Positions 32,614 to 41,639 of a DNA stretch of 64,000 nucleotides are shown here, piece after piece (the stretch's first letter is position 1; each line of letters starts with the position of its first letter). The position numbers and the translations under genes were made by a program. The stretch lies in NCBI GenBank assembly GCA_001189075.1, contig LFCN01000006.1:62001-126000 (forward strand), in the 5' to 3' direction. Source of the stretch: Parcubacteria bacterium C7867-004 (GTDB lineage: Bacteria; Patescibacteria; Paceibacteria; UBA9973; UBA2103). The notes beneath the pieces are model-generated. The model did no database searches. It saw only the letters and a list, made by a program, of their open reading frames with translations, and was not told the origin of the DNA.

Positions 32614-33378
32614 ATGGATGAAAAGTTGCTGGCTGCCCTAGATCTGAACCCAAGCGAAATAGCCGTATATACGGCCGTTCTTGAGAGTGGGGGTCTCCCG
32701 CCAGCGCAGCTTGCGAAGGTGGCCGGTATGAAGCGCACAACCGCCTACAGCGTCGCTGGCTCTCTGGTTGAGAAGGGTCTGCTCATTGAAGACGCTACGA
32801 AACGCCCTCGAGTGTTCACCCCTTCAGCACCCGAACAGGTACTCGCGCTCATGGATACCGAGAAGAAACGGGTGTCGGAGCGGGAAGGAGTGCTTACAAA
32901 CCTTGCCAACGAACTCTCAAAACGCTCGGCAGCACAGTCCTATCCAGTCCCCACGGTTCGATTCATACCCGAAGACAAGCTCGACGGCTTCCTTAGGCAG
33001 CAGGCGCCGCTTTGGGATACGAATATGCTCGAGACCGAACCGACGTGGTGGGGATTCCAGGATCACACGTTCGTTGAGCGGTATGGAACATGGATCGCTT
33101 CATATTGGGAGCAGGCACCAAAGGAAATAGATCTGAAACTGCTATCAAACCGCGCGCCAGCAGAGGTAGCTTTTGCTAATAGCTACGAGAATCTTGAACG
33201 CCGCAACATAAAGTACTGGGGCGAAGCGACCGGTTTCCTCTCGACCACGTGGGTGATAGGGGACTATATCGTGATGATAAACACGCGCACGAAGCCGTTC
33301 TACTTGGTCGAGATACACGACAAGCTTATGGCGCATGACCAGCGCGAAGTGTTTCGGAATCTCTGGGACATGGTGTAG
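32614..33378 (+). CDS. TrmB-family transcriptional regulator
   Basis: 254 aa. The N-terminal winged HTH (residues 8-65) is typical: LNPSEIAVYTAVLESGGLPP and KRTTAYSVAGSLVEKGL. A coiled segment follows, and the C-terminal part has the PLD-like domain of TrmB relatives (TWWGFQDHTFVERYG). A TTGACA at 32578-32583 could serve as -35, placing the start within a base or two of the ATG. It is divergent from the unknown operon and 9 nt before a prephenate dehydratase gene. Confidence 0.88.
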   Translation: MDEKLLAALDLNPSEIAVYTAVLESGGLPPAQLAKVAGMKRTTAYSVAGSLVEKGLLIEDATKRPRVFTPSAPEQVLALMDTEKKRVSEREGVLTNLANELSKRSAAQSYPVPTVRFIPEDKLDGFLRQQAPLWDTNMLETEPTWWGFQDHTFVERYGTWIASYWEQAPKEIDLKLLSNRAPAEVAFANSYENLERRNIKYWGEATGFLSTTWVIGDYIVMINTRTKPFYLVEIHDKLMAHDQREVFRNLWDMV

Positions 33379-33387
33379 TCTACGGCT

Positions 33388-33948
33388 ATGAAAATCGGCA
33401 TCATGGGCGCGGAAGGGAGCTTCTCGGAGGAAGCAGCAAGGACCTATATGGCAAAAGAGGGCATCGACGCGGAGATAGTCTTCCTCATTTCTGCTGAGCG
33501 CGTGCTAACGGCGCTTGAAGCGAACGAAATCGATCTCGGTATCTTCCCGATAGAGAACAGCAACGGCGGCATCGTGATCGAGGCGGTCCATGCTATGGCG
33601 AAGCACCGCTTTCAGGTGAAGAAGATGTTCGAGATAGACGTGCATCAGAACCTGATGGCAAAGAAGGGCGTGAATCCCGAGCAGATAACCGCCATAACCT
33701 CGCATGATCAGGCGCTCAAGCAGTGCCGCATGTATCTGAAGCGGAAATGGCCAGGTGTTGAGATCGAGGAATACGCGGATACCGCCAAGGCGGCTGCAGA
33801 CATCGCGAACGGTACGCTTTCAGAGACAACCGCCGCCATCGCTTCACGCCGTGCCGCTGAGATATACGGTCTCGATATCATCGAAGAGAGCATCCAAGAT
33901 CTGAAGTTCAACTACACGAGCTTCGTGGTTGCAGAACGCATAGCGTAG
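33388..33948 (+). CDS. pheA: Prephenate dehydratase domain protein
   Basis: 186 aa. It keeps the fold of the PDT domain: GAEGSFSEEAARTY at the start, GIFPIENSNGGIV, and EIDVHQNLMAKKGV, and it ends at the catalytic core with FNYTSFVV. The family signature there is T-R-F; here the Arg is Ser. The C-terminal ACT domain that senses phenylalanine is absent. It would make phenylpyruvate from prephenate, but the changed motif makes activity uncertain. It lies 9 nt downstream of the TrmB-type gene and may be part of its regulon. Confidence 0.88.
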   Translation: MKIGIMGAEGSFSEEAARTYMAKEGIDAEIVFLISAERVLTALEANEIDLGIFPIENSNGGIVIEAVHAMAKHRFQVKKMFEIDVHQNLMAKKGVNPEQITAITSHDQALKQCRMYLKRKWPGVEIEEYADTAKAAADIANGTLSETTAAIASRRAAEIYGLDIIEESIQDLKFNYTSFVVAERIA

Positions 33949-33957
33949 TGACAAAAC

Positions 33958-33985
33958 GAAAAGCCGCCCAGAAGGGCGGCTTTCG
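33958..33985. terminator. Terminator shared by the prephenate gene and hup
   Basis: AAAAGCCGCCC/GGGCGGCTTTC with a 4-nt loop and T-rich exits both ways. It serves the plus gene before it and hup on minus. Confidence 0.8.
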
Positions 33986-34003
33986 CGTAAGAAACCTAAC
34001 TGG

Positions 34004-34276
34004 TTACTTAACTGCGTCCTTGAGCGCCTTTGCTGCACGGAACTTAGGCGTGCGGGTAGCAGCGATCTTGATGGTCTCACCGGTGCGTGGGTTGCGGCCG
34101 GTGCGAGCTGGGCGAGCCTTCGCGCTGAAGATACCGAGGCCAGCGATAGAAACCTCGTCGCCGCTCTTGAGGCCGGAGACAATGCTCTCGATAACGGACT
34201 CGACTGCGCGGTCTGCGTCAGCCTTGGTGCCGCCGAGAACTTCCTGGACCTTCGATGCGATGTCTGCTTTGTTCAT
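34004..34276 (-). CDS. hup: HU family DNA-binding protein
   Basis: 90 aa. Helical half (NKADIASKVQEVLGGTKADA) and the DNA-binding beta arm GIFSAKARPARTGRNPRTGE, then FRAAKALKDAVK. It is full-length and typical of HU, which bends DNA and compacts the nucleoid. No second subunit is in the window. It is monocistronic, with its own terminator. Confidence 0.97.
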   Translation of the reverse strand: MNKADIASKVQEVLGGTKADADRAVESVIESIVSGLKSGDEVSIAGLGIFSAKARPARTGRNPRTGETIKIAATRTPKFRAAKALKDAVK

Positions 34277-34478
34277 AGTATTTCGTTAGGGGTCTAATTC
34301 CTCACAGGGCTGCCGCGTTCGGAGCGTTTCCCGAGGGAACTGCGTCCGAGCGCGATAGCCCTGAAAAATCGAGGGCTACGGGAGAAAGTATAGGAAATGA
34401 GCCATATTGCGCAATAGGGCTTGAAAAAGTCCGTGGATAAGGTGAAATCACGCTTTCGTGCGCACGTATACTCATTCA

Positions 34479-34757
34479 ATGAGCGTAGAGATGGGACAAC
34501 AGAACTATTTGAACAAACGACCGAGCCTTGAAAGCTATAAGGCGGCCTCAATACAAGCTTTGGAAGAACAATTCGCTACCATAGAGAGCGATATGCGGGA
34601 TGGCCAGAAGCGTAGCAAATATCGCCTTCTTCTCAGTGTTGCGTATGCCGAGCTGCTGTCGCTCGAAGAACGAGGCTTCCTTACAGAAGCTCAAGCAGCC
34701 ATACTCCACGAGCGATCGGAAGCCATCAATGACCAGCTCTACGAAAAAGCCGCCTAG
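34479..34757 (+). CDS. Small helical protein of unknown function
   Basis: 92 aa from the ATG at 34479; a GTG 21 nt upstream is also in frame, but TATACT lies 6 nt before the ATG and would make a leaderless mRNA from here. The protein is helical (ESYKAASIQALEEQFATIES, YRLLLSVAYAELLSLEERGF). It shares no motif I know. Its last codons lie inside the terminator hairpin that it shares with rny. Confidence 0.72.
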   Translation: MSVEMGQQNYLNKRPSLESYKAASIQALEEQFATIESDMRDGQKRSKYRLLLSVAYAELLSLEERGFLTEAQAAILHERSEAINDQLYEKAA

Positions 34758-34767
34758 AGGGCGGCTT
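34747..34767. terminator. Terminator between the 34479 gene and rny
   Basis: AAGCCGCC/GGCGGCTT with a 5-nt loop. On minus it runs into TTTTTCG, so it ends rny best. It overlaps the end of the plus-strand gene. Confidence 0.75.
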
Positions 34768-34795
34768 CTTGCGTATTCCTGCTAACTTCCCTTCG

Positions 34796-36325
34796 TTATC
34801 GTGCGAACTCAACGACCCGGTTCTCGCGAATGATATTCACCTTGATCTCACCTGGATACTTAAGCTCTCCTTGTACGCGTTCGGCGATATCGCGCGCCAT
34901 TTTGTGCATGGCGATGTCGGATACCTTGCCCGGGTTCACGAAGATACGGATCTCGCGACCTGCACTGATTGCATAGACCTTTTCAACTCCTGGGAAGGTC
35001 ATAGCGATGCGCTCAAGGTCTCCCAAGCGATCGAGGTACCGCTCTACGGTGTCACGGCGTGCTCCAGGGCGACCCGCTGAGAGCGCGTCCGCTACCTGGA
35101 CGATGATGGACTCCGGCGTTTCATACGGATATTCCTCGTGATGCGACTGCATCGCCTGGATAACCGCCTTATCCACGCCGAACTTCTCGAGGATACGGCG
35201 GCCTATCTCGACGTGTGTACCTTCCACTTCATGATCAACGGCTTTTCCGATGTCATGAAGGAGCGCGCCCGCTTTGGCGACGTCTGCGTTAGCTCCCAGT
35301 TCTGAAGCGAGCATGCCAGATAGGTGCGCCATCTCTATAGAGTGCTGGAGTACGTTCTGTCCGTAGCTCGTGCGGAAGTAGAGGCGACCAAGGAGCGAGG
35401 TAAGACGCGGGTCGAGGCCGACGATACCTACTTCATATGCCGCTTCCTCGCCCTTCTGCTTCACCATCTCAGCGATGTCATTCTTCGCCTTCTCGACGGT
35501 CTCCTCGATTTTCGCCGGCTGGATGCGCCCGTCGGTGATGAGCTGCTCGAGTGCGATCTTCGCGATGTGGCGTCGAATAGGGTCGAAGGAGGAGAGGGTT
35601 ATCTTGTCTGGCGCGTCGTCGATGATGACGTCGACACCGGTAGCGCGCTCGAAGGCCTTGATGTTGCGGCCTTCCTTGCCGATTATCTTGCCCTTCACTT
35701 CTTCAGACGGAATGGAGACCGAAAGCGTCATCACCTCGCTGTTCACGGAAGAACCGAGGCGATGGATGATCGACAAGAGAATAGCGCGCGCCTTCTCGTC
35801 CAGCTGCTTGCGGCCGTTCGCTTCAAGCTTCTGAAGCCTGGCGAGAATACTTTCCTCGAGGTGTTCCTCGAGATCCCTCATGAGCGCTTTCTTCGCGTCT
35901 TCCTCCGAAAGGCGAGCGAGGCGCACTAATTCATGCCGGCGCTCCGCGAGCACCTTGTCGGCTTCACGCTTCACGTTCGCGACCTCATTCTCGCGATTCT
36001 TCACGTCTTCAGCTTCTGCTACCAAGGTGCGTTCACGCTCATCGAGGAATTCCTCGCGCTTCGCAATACGCTCTGCAAACTTGGAAACGCGCTCCTCGCG
36101 CTCCTTAAGAGGAGCGGCACGTTCGTTCTCTACTTGCTCGGCGCGTTCTTTGGCTTCAGCGAGGAGTTTGTTAGCCCGCTCCTTCGCCTCGAGCATCTTC
36201 TGCTTCACTTCAAGCTCAAGAGAGCCGCGCTGACCGAGCGCTATCAAAAGCCGGAGTACATACCCCAGCGCAATACCCGCAAGGCCAGAGAAGGCCAGCA
36301 GGCTCAACAGTATCTTTATGGACAT
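34796..36325 (-). CDS. rny: Ribonuclease Y
   Basis: 509 aa. N-terminal membrane helix (SLLAFSGLAGIALGYVLRLL), a long coiled coil (about 35-190), a KH domain (GKIIGKEGRNIKAFERATGV), and the HD domain with GALLHDIGKAVDHEVEGTH and SHHEEYPYETPES. It cleaves mRNA as the main endonuclease in bacteria that lack RNase E. Length is normal. The minus-strand region before it (36326-36505) contains the clpP terminator. Confidence 0.97.
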   Translation of the reverse strand: MSIKILLSLLAFSGLAGIALGYVLRLLIALGQRGSLELEVKQKMLEAKERANKLLAEAKERAEQVENERAAPLKEREERVSKFAERIAKREEFLDERERTLVAEAEDVKNRENEVANVKREADKVLAERRHELVRLARLSEEDAKKALMRDLEEHLEESILARLQKLEANGRKQLDEKARAILLSIIHRLGSSVNSEVMTLSVSIPSEEVKGKIIGKEGRNIKAFERATGVDVIIDDAPDKITLSSFDPIRRHIAKIALEQLITDGRIQPAKIEETVEKAKNDIAEMVKQKGEEAAYEVGIVGLDPRLTSLLGRLYFRTSYGQNVLQHSIEMAHLSGMLASELGANADVAKAGALLHDIGKAVDHEVEGTHVEIGRRILEKFGVDKAVIQAMQSHHEEYPYETPESIIVQVADALSAGRPGARRDTVERYLDRLGDLERIAMTFPGVEKVYAISAGREIRIFVNPGKVSDIAMHKMARDIAERVQGELKYPGEIKVNIIRENRVVEFAR

Positions 36326-36472
36326 AAAACAGTTTCAGGAGCCATGAAGCGAGCACGAAAGCCCCATGGGTTTGCAAGCAAATTAGGTTCGGGGCCGGAA
36401 ATAAGGACGTGGCGGCAGGATCGGCGTGCCCCGGAACTACTTCAAAATACAATAATTGACGGAGTACGTAAA

Positions 36473-36497
36473 ACGGCGCGGTTTCTGACCACGCCGT
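36473..36497 (-). terminator. Terminator of clpP
   Basis: On minus, ACGGCGTGGT, loop CAGAA and ACCGCGCCGT followed by TTTACG. It lies 20 nt after the clpP stop. Confidence 0.75.
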
Positions 36498-36517
36498 CTC
36501 CTTGTTCGGGTGCTTTC

Positions 36518-37126
36518 TTACTTGCTCGTGTACACCTTGTCGACAAGACCGTACTTCTTCGCCTCGTCTGCCATCATGAAATAGTCGCGATCGACATCTT
36601 TCTCGATCTTCGCGAGCGGCTGTCCGGATGCCTTCGCGAGTATCTTGTTCAAGCGATCGCGCGTCGCGAGGATGTGCTTTGCGGTTATCTCGATATCGGT
36701 AGCCTGGCCCTGAGCGCCGCCCCATGGCTGATGAATCATGACTTCAGCGTTCGGAAGCGCGAAGCGCTTGCCCTTGGCTCCCGCAGCGAGAATCACTGCT
36801 GCAGCGGAAGCTGCCATACCCACCACAACCGTGGAAACGTCCGGCTTCACATGGTTCATTGTGTCGAGGATCGCGAGACCGGCCGTAACGGAGCCACCCG
36901 GGCTGTTCACGTAGAGCGAGATATCCTTCTTCGGGTCTTCCGACTCGAGGAAGAGGAGCTGGGCGATGATGAGGTTCGCCATATCGTCATCGATGCCGCC
37001 GCCAAGGAATACGATACGGTCCTTGAGCAGACGGGAGTAGATGTCGTATCCACGCTCGCCGAACTGCGATTTTTCGACAACCATCGGCACGAGCATCGAA
37101 CGAGGATTCTTTGAGATGTGTTCCAT
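36518..37126 (-). CDS. clpP: ATP-dependent Clp protease proteolytic subunit
   Basis: 202 aa from the ATG at 37126, with TGGTACTAT 9 nt upstream. Catalytic S107 lies in VVGMAASAAAVILA, H132 in EVMIHQPWGGAQGQATDI and D181 in VDRDYFMMADEAKKYGLVD. ClpP forms the barrel protease fed by ClpX or another Clp ATPase, none in the window. The nucleophile elbow reads GMAAS instead of the usual GQAAS. Confidence 0.95.
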   Translation of the reverse strand: MEHISKNPRSMLVPMVVEKSQFGERGYDIYSRLLKDRIVFLGGGIDDDMANLIIAQLLFLESEDPKKDISLYVNSPGGSVTAGLAILDTMNHVKPDVSTVVVGMAASAAAVILAAGAKGKRFALPNAEVMIHQPWGGAQGQATDIEITAKHILATRDRLNKILAKASGQPLAKIEKDVDRDYFMMADEAKKYGLVDKVYTSK

Positions 37127-37164
37127 AGTCAGCTCATAGTACCAAATCCGAGGAATGATACGCA

Positions 37165-37197
37165 AAAAGCGCCAAGGCTCAGGGCCTTGGCGCTTTT
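37165..37197 (-). terminator. Terminator of the 37210 gene
   Basis: 14-bp perfect inverted repeat AAAAGCGCCAAGGC and its complement, 5-nt loop. On minus it is followed by TGCG with the T run in the arm. It separates the 37210 gene from clpP. Confidence 0.8.
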
Positions 37198-37209
37198 CCC
37201 CGTCGCTCG

Positions 37210-37488
37210 TTAGTTAGGTGCGAGCTCCATGCTCGTATCAATCTTCACACCCTCTTCCATCATCGCTCCGTTCTCAGTAGCCGGCACTGGTTGCTGGCTG
37301 TTCAGGCGAGCGCCCCATACGTAGAAGGCACCCACGACGAGGATCGCCACGATAAGGATGATGCCGAAGATGGTGCCATAGGCGGCACCTTTGCTGCCCT
37401 CCTTCATAACCGGTGCTGCCGGAGCAGGCGCTGGGGGAGGGGTAACAGGGGCGGGTGCAGGGGTCATTGGGTCGGGTGCTTGGTCCAT
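37210..37488 (-). CDS. Small single-pass membrane protein
   Basis: 92 aa. A Pro/Ala-rich N-terminus (1-35) is followed by one transmembrane segment (YGTIFGIILIVAILVVGAFYVW, about 37-58) and a short exported tail (NSQQPVPATENGAMMEEGVK). No family is recognised. Proteins of this shape are frequent in CPR genomes. It is monocistronic with its own terminator. Confidence 0.8.
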   Translation of the reverse strand: MDQAPDPMTPAPAPVTPPPAPAPAAPVMKEGSKGAAYGTIFGIILIVAILVVGAFYVWGARLNSQQPVPATENGAMMEEGVKIDTSMELAPN

Positions 37489-37560
37489 AGGTCTTCGTTA
37501 GCTAATGCTCACAGTATATAGAGCTACTCCCGAGGAATGCTGACGATTCGTGGGGATAGG

Positions 37561-37590
37561 AAAAGGCCCTGGAACAATCCAGGGCCTTTT
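37561..37590 (-). terminator. Terminator of ppa
   Basis: 12-bp perfect stem AAAAGGCCCTGG/CCAGGGCCTTTT with a 6-nt loop, just downstream of ppa on minus. Confidence 0.85.
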
Positions 37591-37607
37591 CCACTGAGAT
37601 ACTTCTC

Positions 37608-38138
37608 TTACGCGGATTTCTTGTCCTTATACATCTGGCTCGCGCGCTCGAATGCGCTTTGTGCCGATGCCTTGTCTTCGAATCCGTGCACGGTTACCTC
37701 AACTGGCTTCCCCTTAAGCATCTTGATCGTCTCGAAGAAGACCTTAAGCTCCTTGAGCTGGTGCTTGTTCAGGTCGGCTACGTCCTGCACATCCTCGAAG
37801 CGGCGATCGTTCACCGGCACGCAGATGAGCTTGTCATCCGACTCGCCGTCGTCGGTCATCTTCATGATGGCGACCGGGCGTGCAGGAACAAGAACGCCCG
37901 GATAGATAGGGTATGAGGAGATGAGAAGTACATCCACCGCGTCCCCGTCGTCCCAGAGCGTCTGCGGGATGAATCCATAGTTCGCAGGGTAGGGGGTAGG
38001 GCCGTAGTTCGCGCGGTCGAGCATGATGATGCCCGTCTCCTTGTCGATCTCGTACTTGTTCTGGGAACCGTTCGGGATCTCTATGATGACGTTCATCTCA
38101 TCCTTAGTTCCCGGAGTGATGTCGTGAAGAAGGTTCAT
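37608..38138 (-). CDS. ppa: Inorganic pyrophosphatase
   Basis: 176 aa from the ATG at 38138; longer in-frame readings overlap nusA. Family features are present: IEIPNGSQNKYEIDKETGII, YPANYGFIPQTLWDDGDAVDVLL with metal-binding aspartates, and VPVNDRRF. It hydrolyses pyrophosphate. It lies 13 nt after nusA, so the two share a transcript. Confidence 0.97.
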   Translation of the reverse strand: MNLLHDITPGTKDEMNVIIEIPNGSQNKYEIDKETGIIMLDRANYGPTPYPANYGFIPQTLWDDGDAVDVLLISSYPIYPGVLVPARPVAIMKMTDDGESDDKLICVPVNDRRFEDVQDVADLNKHQLKELKVFFETIKMLKGKPVEVTVHGFEDKASAQSAFERASQMYKDKKSA

Positions 38139-38151
38139 GGTGCGGGTTAGG

Positions 38152-39543
38152 TTATGCCTCGTCGCGAGACTCGTTGCTCTCGGCAACCGATTCGTTCTCA
38201 TCGGTGCGCACGGTCTCTTCCTCGGCCGTAAGTGTGTTGTCCTGCGCGTCGTCAACGGCAATGACGGACTCACTTTCAGTAGGGTCGATGCCTGCGGCTA
38301 CTGCCGGATCCATATCTTCGGTCTCGTCTGCGCTGGCGACTGATTCATCGCTTGCACCTGCTGCATCCGCAAGAGGAGCGTTATCGCTTTCGACAACCTC
38401 GCCGCCAACCGCAGCGATGTCGATGTTCCAGCCGGTGAGCTTCGCGGCGAGGCGGACGTTCTGTCCGCCGCGGCCGATAGCGAGCGACTGCTGGTCCTCG
38501 GTAACGGTAACGGTTGCACGGTGTCCTTCCTCGTCGAGCTCTACCTCGAGCACGGTGGCAGGGGAAAGTGCCTCCTTTATGTAGGCCTTCTGATCTTCGG
38601 ACCACTCGATGATATCGATGCGCTCGCCGCCGAGTGCTGCCATGACGGTGGAGACGCGTACGCCACGCTGACCAACAAGGGAGCCAACCGGATCCACGTG
38701 CGGATCAAGTGAAGCGATAGCGATCTTCGTGCGGCTGCCCGGCTCGCGCGCGAGACCCTTCACTTCGATAGCGCCTGAAGCGAGTTCAGGTACCTCCATC
38801 TCGAAGAGGCGGATGAGGAAGCGTGGGTGTGAGCGAGAAAGGCGGAGATATACGCCGCGGAATCCCTCATCAACCGCGTACAGATACGCGCTGATGCGCT
38901 CGCCAGTGCGATACCGCTCGCCGGGGATCTGCTCCTCGTACGGGATGATGCCGGTCGCGCGACCGAGATCAACGAATGTCGCGCCGCGCTCTGCGCGCTG
39001 GACGATACCCGAGACGATCTCGCCCTTCTTGTGCTCGAACTCGCCGAGGATGGAGAGCTTCTCGGCTTCACGGATTTTCTGGATCACGACCTGCTTTGCG
39101 GTCTGTGCGGCGATGCGGCCGAAATCATCCTGCGGCTCGAGCGGGAAGATGAGCTCCTGGCCGAGCTCGACATCGCGCTTGATGCGCTTCGCGTCCTCGA
39201 TGAGGATGTGCTTCTCCGCGTCGTAGCGGGGGAGCTCGCCCTCAGGCGTCTCCTCCTCGTGCTCACGGTATGAGTGCTGCGGAGCGGCTTCCACAGCGGC
39301 TGCCTCCTCCTCTTCGGTAGGGAAGCGCACCATGGTGTCGTCGACGACCGTCTTCACCTGCTCGAAGGTAACGGTTCCCGTGTTCATATCGAGAAGACCG
39401 CGGACCACCTGGCCGCGCTTTCCGTATTCCTTCTTATAGGCAGTCGCCATCGCCTGCTCGATAGCGTCGATCATCGTCTCCTTGGTGATGCCGCGCTCCT
39501 CGAACTCGCCGAGCACTGAATTGATTGTCTTGAGATCCAACAT
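38152..39543 (-). CDS. nusA: Transcription termination/antitermination protein NusA
   Basis: 463 aa from the ATG at 39543. N-terminal domain 1-150, interrupted by an acidic insert (76-105, EEEEAAAVEAAPQHSYREHE); S1 domain about 173-237; KH1 around 240-310 with GQRG at 291-294; KH2 with GRGGQN at 358-363. An acidic Ser/Asp/Glu tail of about 75 residues (385-463) follows. NusA binds RNA polymerase and nascent RNA. An extended in-frame upstream reading is not used, because the family begins at the DLKTINSVLGEFEERG segment. Confidence 0.96.
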   Translation of the reverse strand: MLDLKTINSVLGEFEERGITKETMIDAIEQAMATAYKKEYGKRGQVVRGLLDMNTGTVTFEQVKTVVDDTMVRFPTEEEEAAAVEAAPQHSYREHEEETPEGELPRYDAEKHILIEDAKRIKRDVELGQELIFPLEPQDDFGRIAAQTAKQVVIQKIREAEKLSILGEFEHKKGEIVSGIVQRAERGATFVDLGRATGIIPYEEQIPGERYRTGERISAYLYAVDEGFRGVYLRLSRSHPRFLIRLFEMEVPELASGAIEVKGLAREPGSRTKIAIASLDPHVDPVGSLVGQRGVRVSTVMAALGGERIDIIEWSEDQKAYIKEALSPATVLEVELDEEGHRATVTVTEDQQSLAIGRGGQNVRLAAKLTGWNIDIAAVGGEVVESDNAPLADAAGASDESVASADETEDMDPAVAAGIDPTESESVIAVDDAQDNTLTAEEETVRTDENESVAESNESRDEA

Positions 39544-39778
39544 AGGTCCAGTATTTAGTTGTTCGCACAGTATGTAATTGTCGTCGGTTGCAGGTGCATT
39601 CTCGCACAGGATGCGCCCTCTTAAAACGAAATGCCCGCGGGTGCGGACATCTCTGATAGGAAAAACATACCATATATAGGTCAGTAGAGTCAATGTAGGT
39701 AGTTTCTTTTCCCCGCGCTGAAGAATTCCACGAGAAATTAAACAGTGCAGGCACGCTATACTTTTATCTACGTACGGC

Positions 39779-41533
39779 ATGCAAGTCTCTGAAAGCGATC
39801 TAAAGGAATTTATTCTCGACTCCGGACTCGTTCCCCGGAAGGACGTTGATGCTGCCGATGACGAAGCGAAGCGTCGCAAGCAGTCAATCGGAGACATCCT
39901 CATCGGTACCGGCGCGCTTTCAACCGATTCACTTCGCCGCATCAAGGCATACGTGCTCGGTATTCCGTTCGTGAACCTCAAGGATCGGAAGATCGATCTC
40001 AACGTCCTCTCGCTCATCCCGGAGCCTATCGCCCGCACGCACAGCATCGTCGCGTTCCGTAAGGAGGGGGATAATCTTGAGGTGGCGATGCTCGACACGG
40101 AAGACCTGGCTGCCATCGACTCAGTCCGCAAGAAGACCGGGCTCAAGATCCAGGCGCGCCTTACCGACGAAGAGTCGCTCAAGCACGTGCTCCTGCAGTA
40201 TCAGAAATCGCTCAAGGAGGAGTTCGGTGATCTCATCACAACCGAAGCCGGCCGCATCAACCTTATAAAGGACGGCCCGACGGGAGACGACGTTACGGGG
40301 GACGACCTCAAGAAGATGGCGGAAGACCTACCAATAGTGCGTATCGTGGACACGCTCCTTCGTCATGCCATCCTCCAGAAAGCATCCGATATCCATATCG
40401 AGCCGATGGAGCAGGAAGTGCTCGTGCGCTATCGCATCGATGGCGTGCTGCATGACGCTATGACGCTCCCGCGCACGGCCGCTGCCGGCATCACGGCACG
40501 TATCAAAGTGCTCTCGAACCTCAAGCTCGATGAGAAGCGTCTGCCGCAAGACGGGCGCTTCAAGATGGAGACCGAAGCCGACAAGGTATCGTTCCGCGTC
40601 TCGCTTCTTCCGACCTATTACGGTGAGAAGGTGGTTATGCGTCTTCTTCGTGAGACGGGCGAGGGCTTCACGCTCGACGTGCTCGGTTTCCACGGAAGCT
40701 CGCTCGAGCGCATCCATCACTCGATGAAGCAGACTACGGGCATTCTGCTCATTTCGGGACCGACCGGATCCGGAAAGACGACGACGCTCTACACCATCCT
40801 CGATATCCTCAATACGCCGGACGTGAACATCTCGACGGTGGAGGATCCGATCGAGTATCAGATGAAGCGCGTGAATCAGACGCAGGTGAATCCCGCGATC
40901 GGCTTCACGTTCGCCAACGGACTGCGCGCGCTCCTTCGCCAGGACCCGAACATCATCATGGTTGGAGAGATCCGTGATGCGGAGACGGCATCACTTGCGA
41001 TCAATGCCGCGCTCACCGGTCACCTCGTGCTCTCGACCATCCACACCAACTCGGCGGCAGGCGCCATCCCGCGCCTTATCGACATGGGTGTCGAACCGTT
41101 CCTTCTCGTGTCGACGCTTCGTATGGTGCTCGGACAACGTCTGGTGCGTAGGCTCTGCGACGGGAAGGAGGAGTACGCGCTCGACCAGGTTGAGCGTGAC
41201 AAGATCGCGAGCAAGGATAAGTTCGAGATGGCACTCGCTGCCCTTACCGAGGAGAAGCTCGTGAAGGAGGGTACGAAGATCGACGCCATTCCGTTCTATA
41301 AGCCCAAGCCATCTTCTGAATGCGCGGACGGGTACTCCGGCCGTATCGGCATCCATGAGATCCTCACGGTCTCTCCTGCGATCCGCGATTTGATACTCCA
41401 TAACGGTACGCCGGACGCAATCGAGGAGCAGGCGCGCAAGGAAGGCATGCTTACGATGCTCGAGGACGGTATCTATAAGTCGTCGCGCGGCATCACGAGC
41501 CTTGAAGAGACGCTGCGTGCGGTTTCGGAGTAG
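39779..41533 (+). CDS. pilB: PilB/GspE-type pilus assembly ATPase
   Basis: 584 aa. The N-terminal N1-type domain (1-140) is followed by the ATPase with Walker A SGPTGSGKTTTLY at 326-338, Asp box ISTVEDPIEYQM, Walker B IIMVGEIRDAETA and His box HLVLSTIHTNSA. The zinc-binding loop that normally has four cysteines keeps only two (RRLCDG and SSECADG). It powers type IV pilus extension. A TATACT precedes the start by about 16 nt. pilC follows after a small gene. Confidence 0.96.
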   Translation: MQVSESDLKEFILDSGLVPRKDVDAADDEAKRRKQSIGDILIGTGALSTDSLRRIKAYVLGIPFVNLKDRKIDLNVLSLIPEPIARTHSIVAFRKEGDNLEVAMLDTEDLAAIDSVRKKTGLKIQARLTDEESLKHVLLQYQKSLKEEFGDLITTEAGRINLIKDGPTGDDVTGDDLKKMAEDLPIVRIVDTLLRHAILQKASDIHIEPMEQEVLVRYRIDGVLHDAMTLPRTAAAGITARIKVLSNLKLDEKRLPQDGRFKMETEADKVSFRVSLLPTYYGEKVVMRLLRETGEGFTLDVLGFHGSSLERIHHSMKQTTGILLISGPTGSGKTTTLYTILDILNTPDVNISTVEDPIEYQMKRVNQTQVNPAIGFTFANGLRALLRQDPNIIMVGEIRDAETASLAINAALTGHLVLSTIHTNSAAGAIPRLIDMGVEPFLLVSTLRMVLGQRLVRRLCDGKEEYALDQVERDKIASKDKFEMALAALTEEKLVKEGTKIDAIPFYKPKPSSECADGYSGRIGIHEILTVSPAIRDLILHNGTPDAIEEQARKEGMLTMLEDGIYKSSRGITSLEETLRAVSE

Positions 41534-41578
41534 CGCTACGAAAGAGATTGATTTTATATGATGCGGGTGTAGGGTAAC

Positions 41579-41596
41579 GGGTACGACCGCGTACCC
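41579..41596 (+). other. Hairpin between pilB and the 43-aa gene
   Basis: GGGTACG/CGTACCC with a 4-nt loop, followed by AAGCTCTTTTGGG. It may end the pilB transcript or lie in the leader of the small gene. Confidence 0.45.
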
Positions 41597-41639
41597 AAGC
41601 TCTTTTGGGAAAAATGCGGATCGGGGAGGATAGTACATC

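Noticed and set aside
34277..34478. Extra gene or RNA in the hup upstream gap
   Set aside because: CGTGGATAA at 34434 resembles a DnaA box once, but one isolated near-match is expected by chance; nothing else seen.
35933..37114. Long plus-strand open frame across rny and clpP
   Set aside because: It is antisense to two clear genes, and its translation has no domain; it follows from biased codon use.
39544..40182. N-terminal extension of NusA
   Set aside because: The extended reading is Ser/Arg-rich and overlaps pilB antisense; the conserved NusA start is at 39543.
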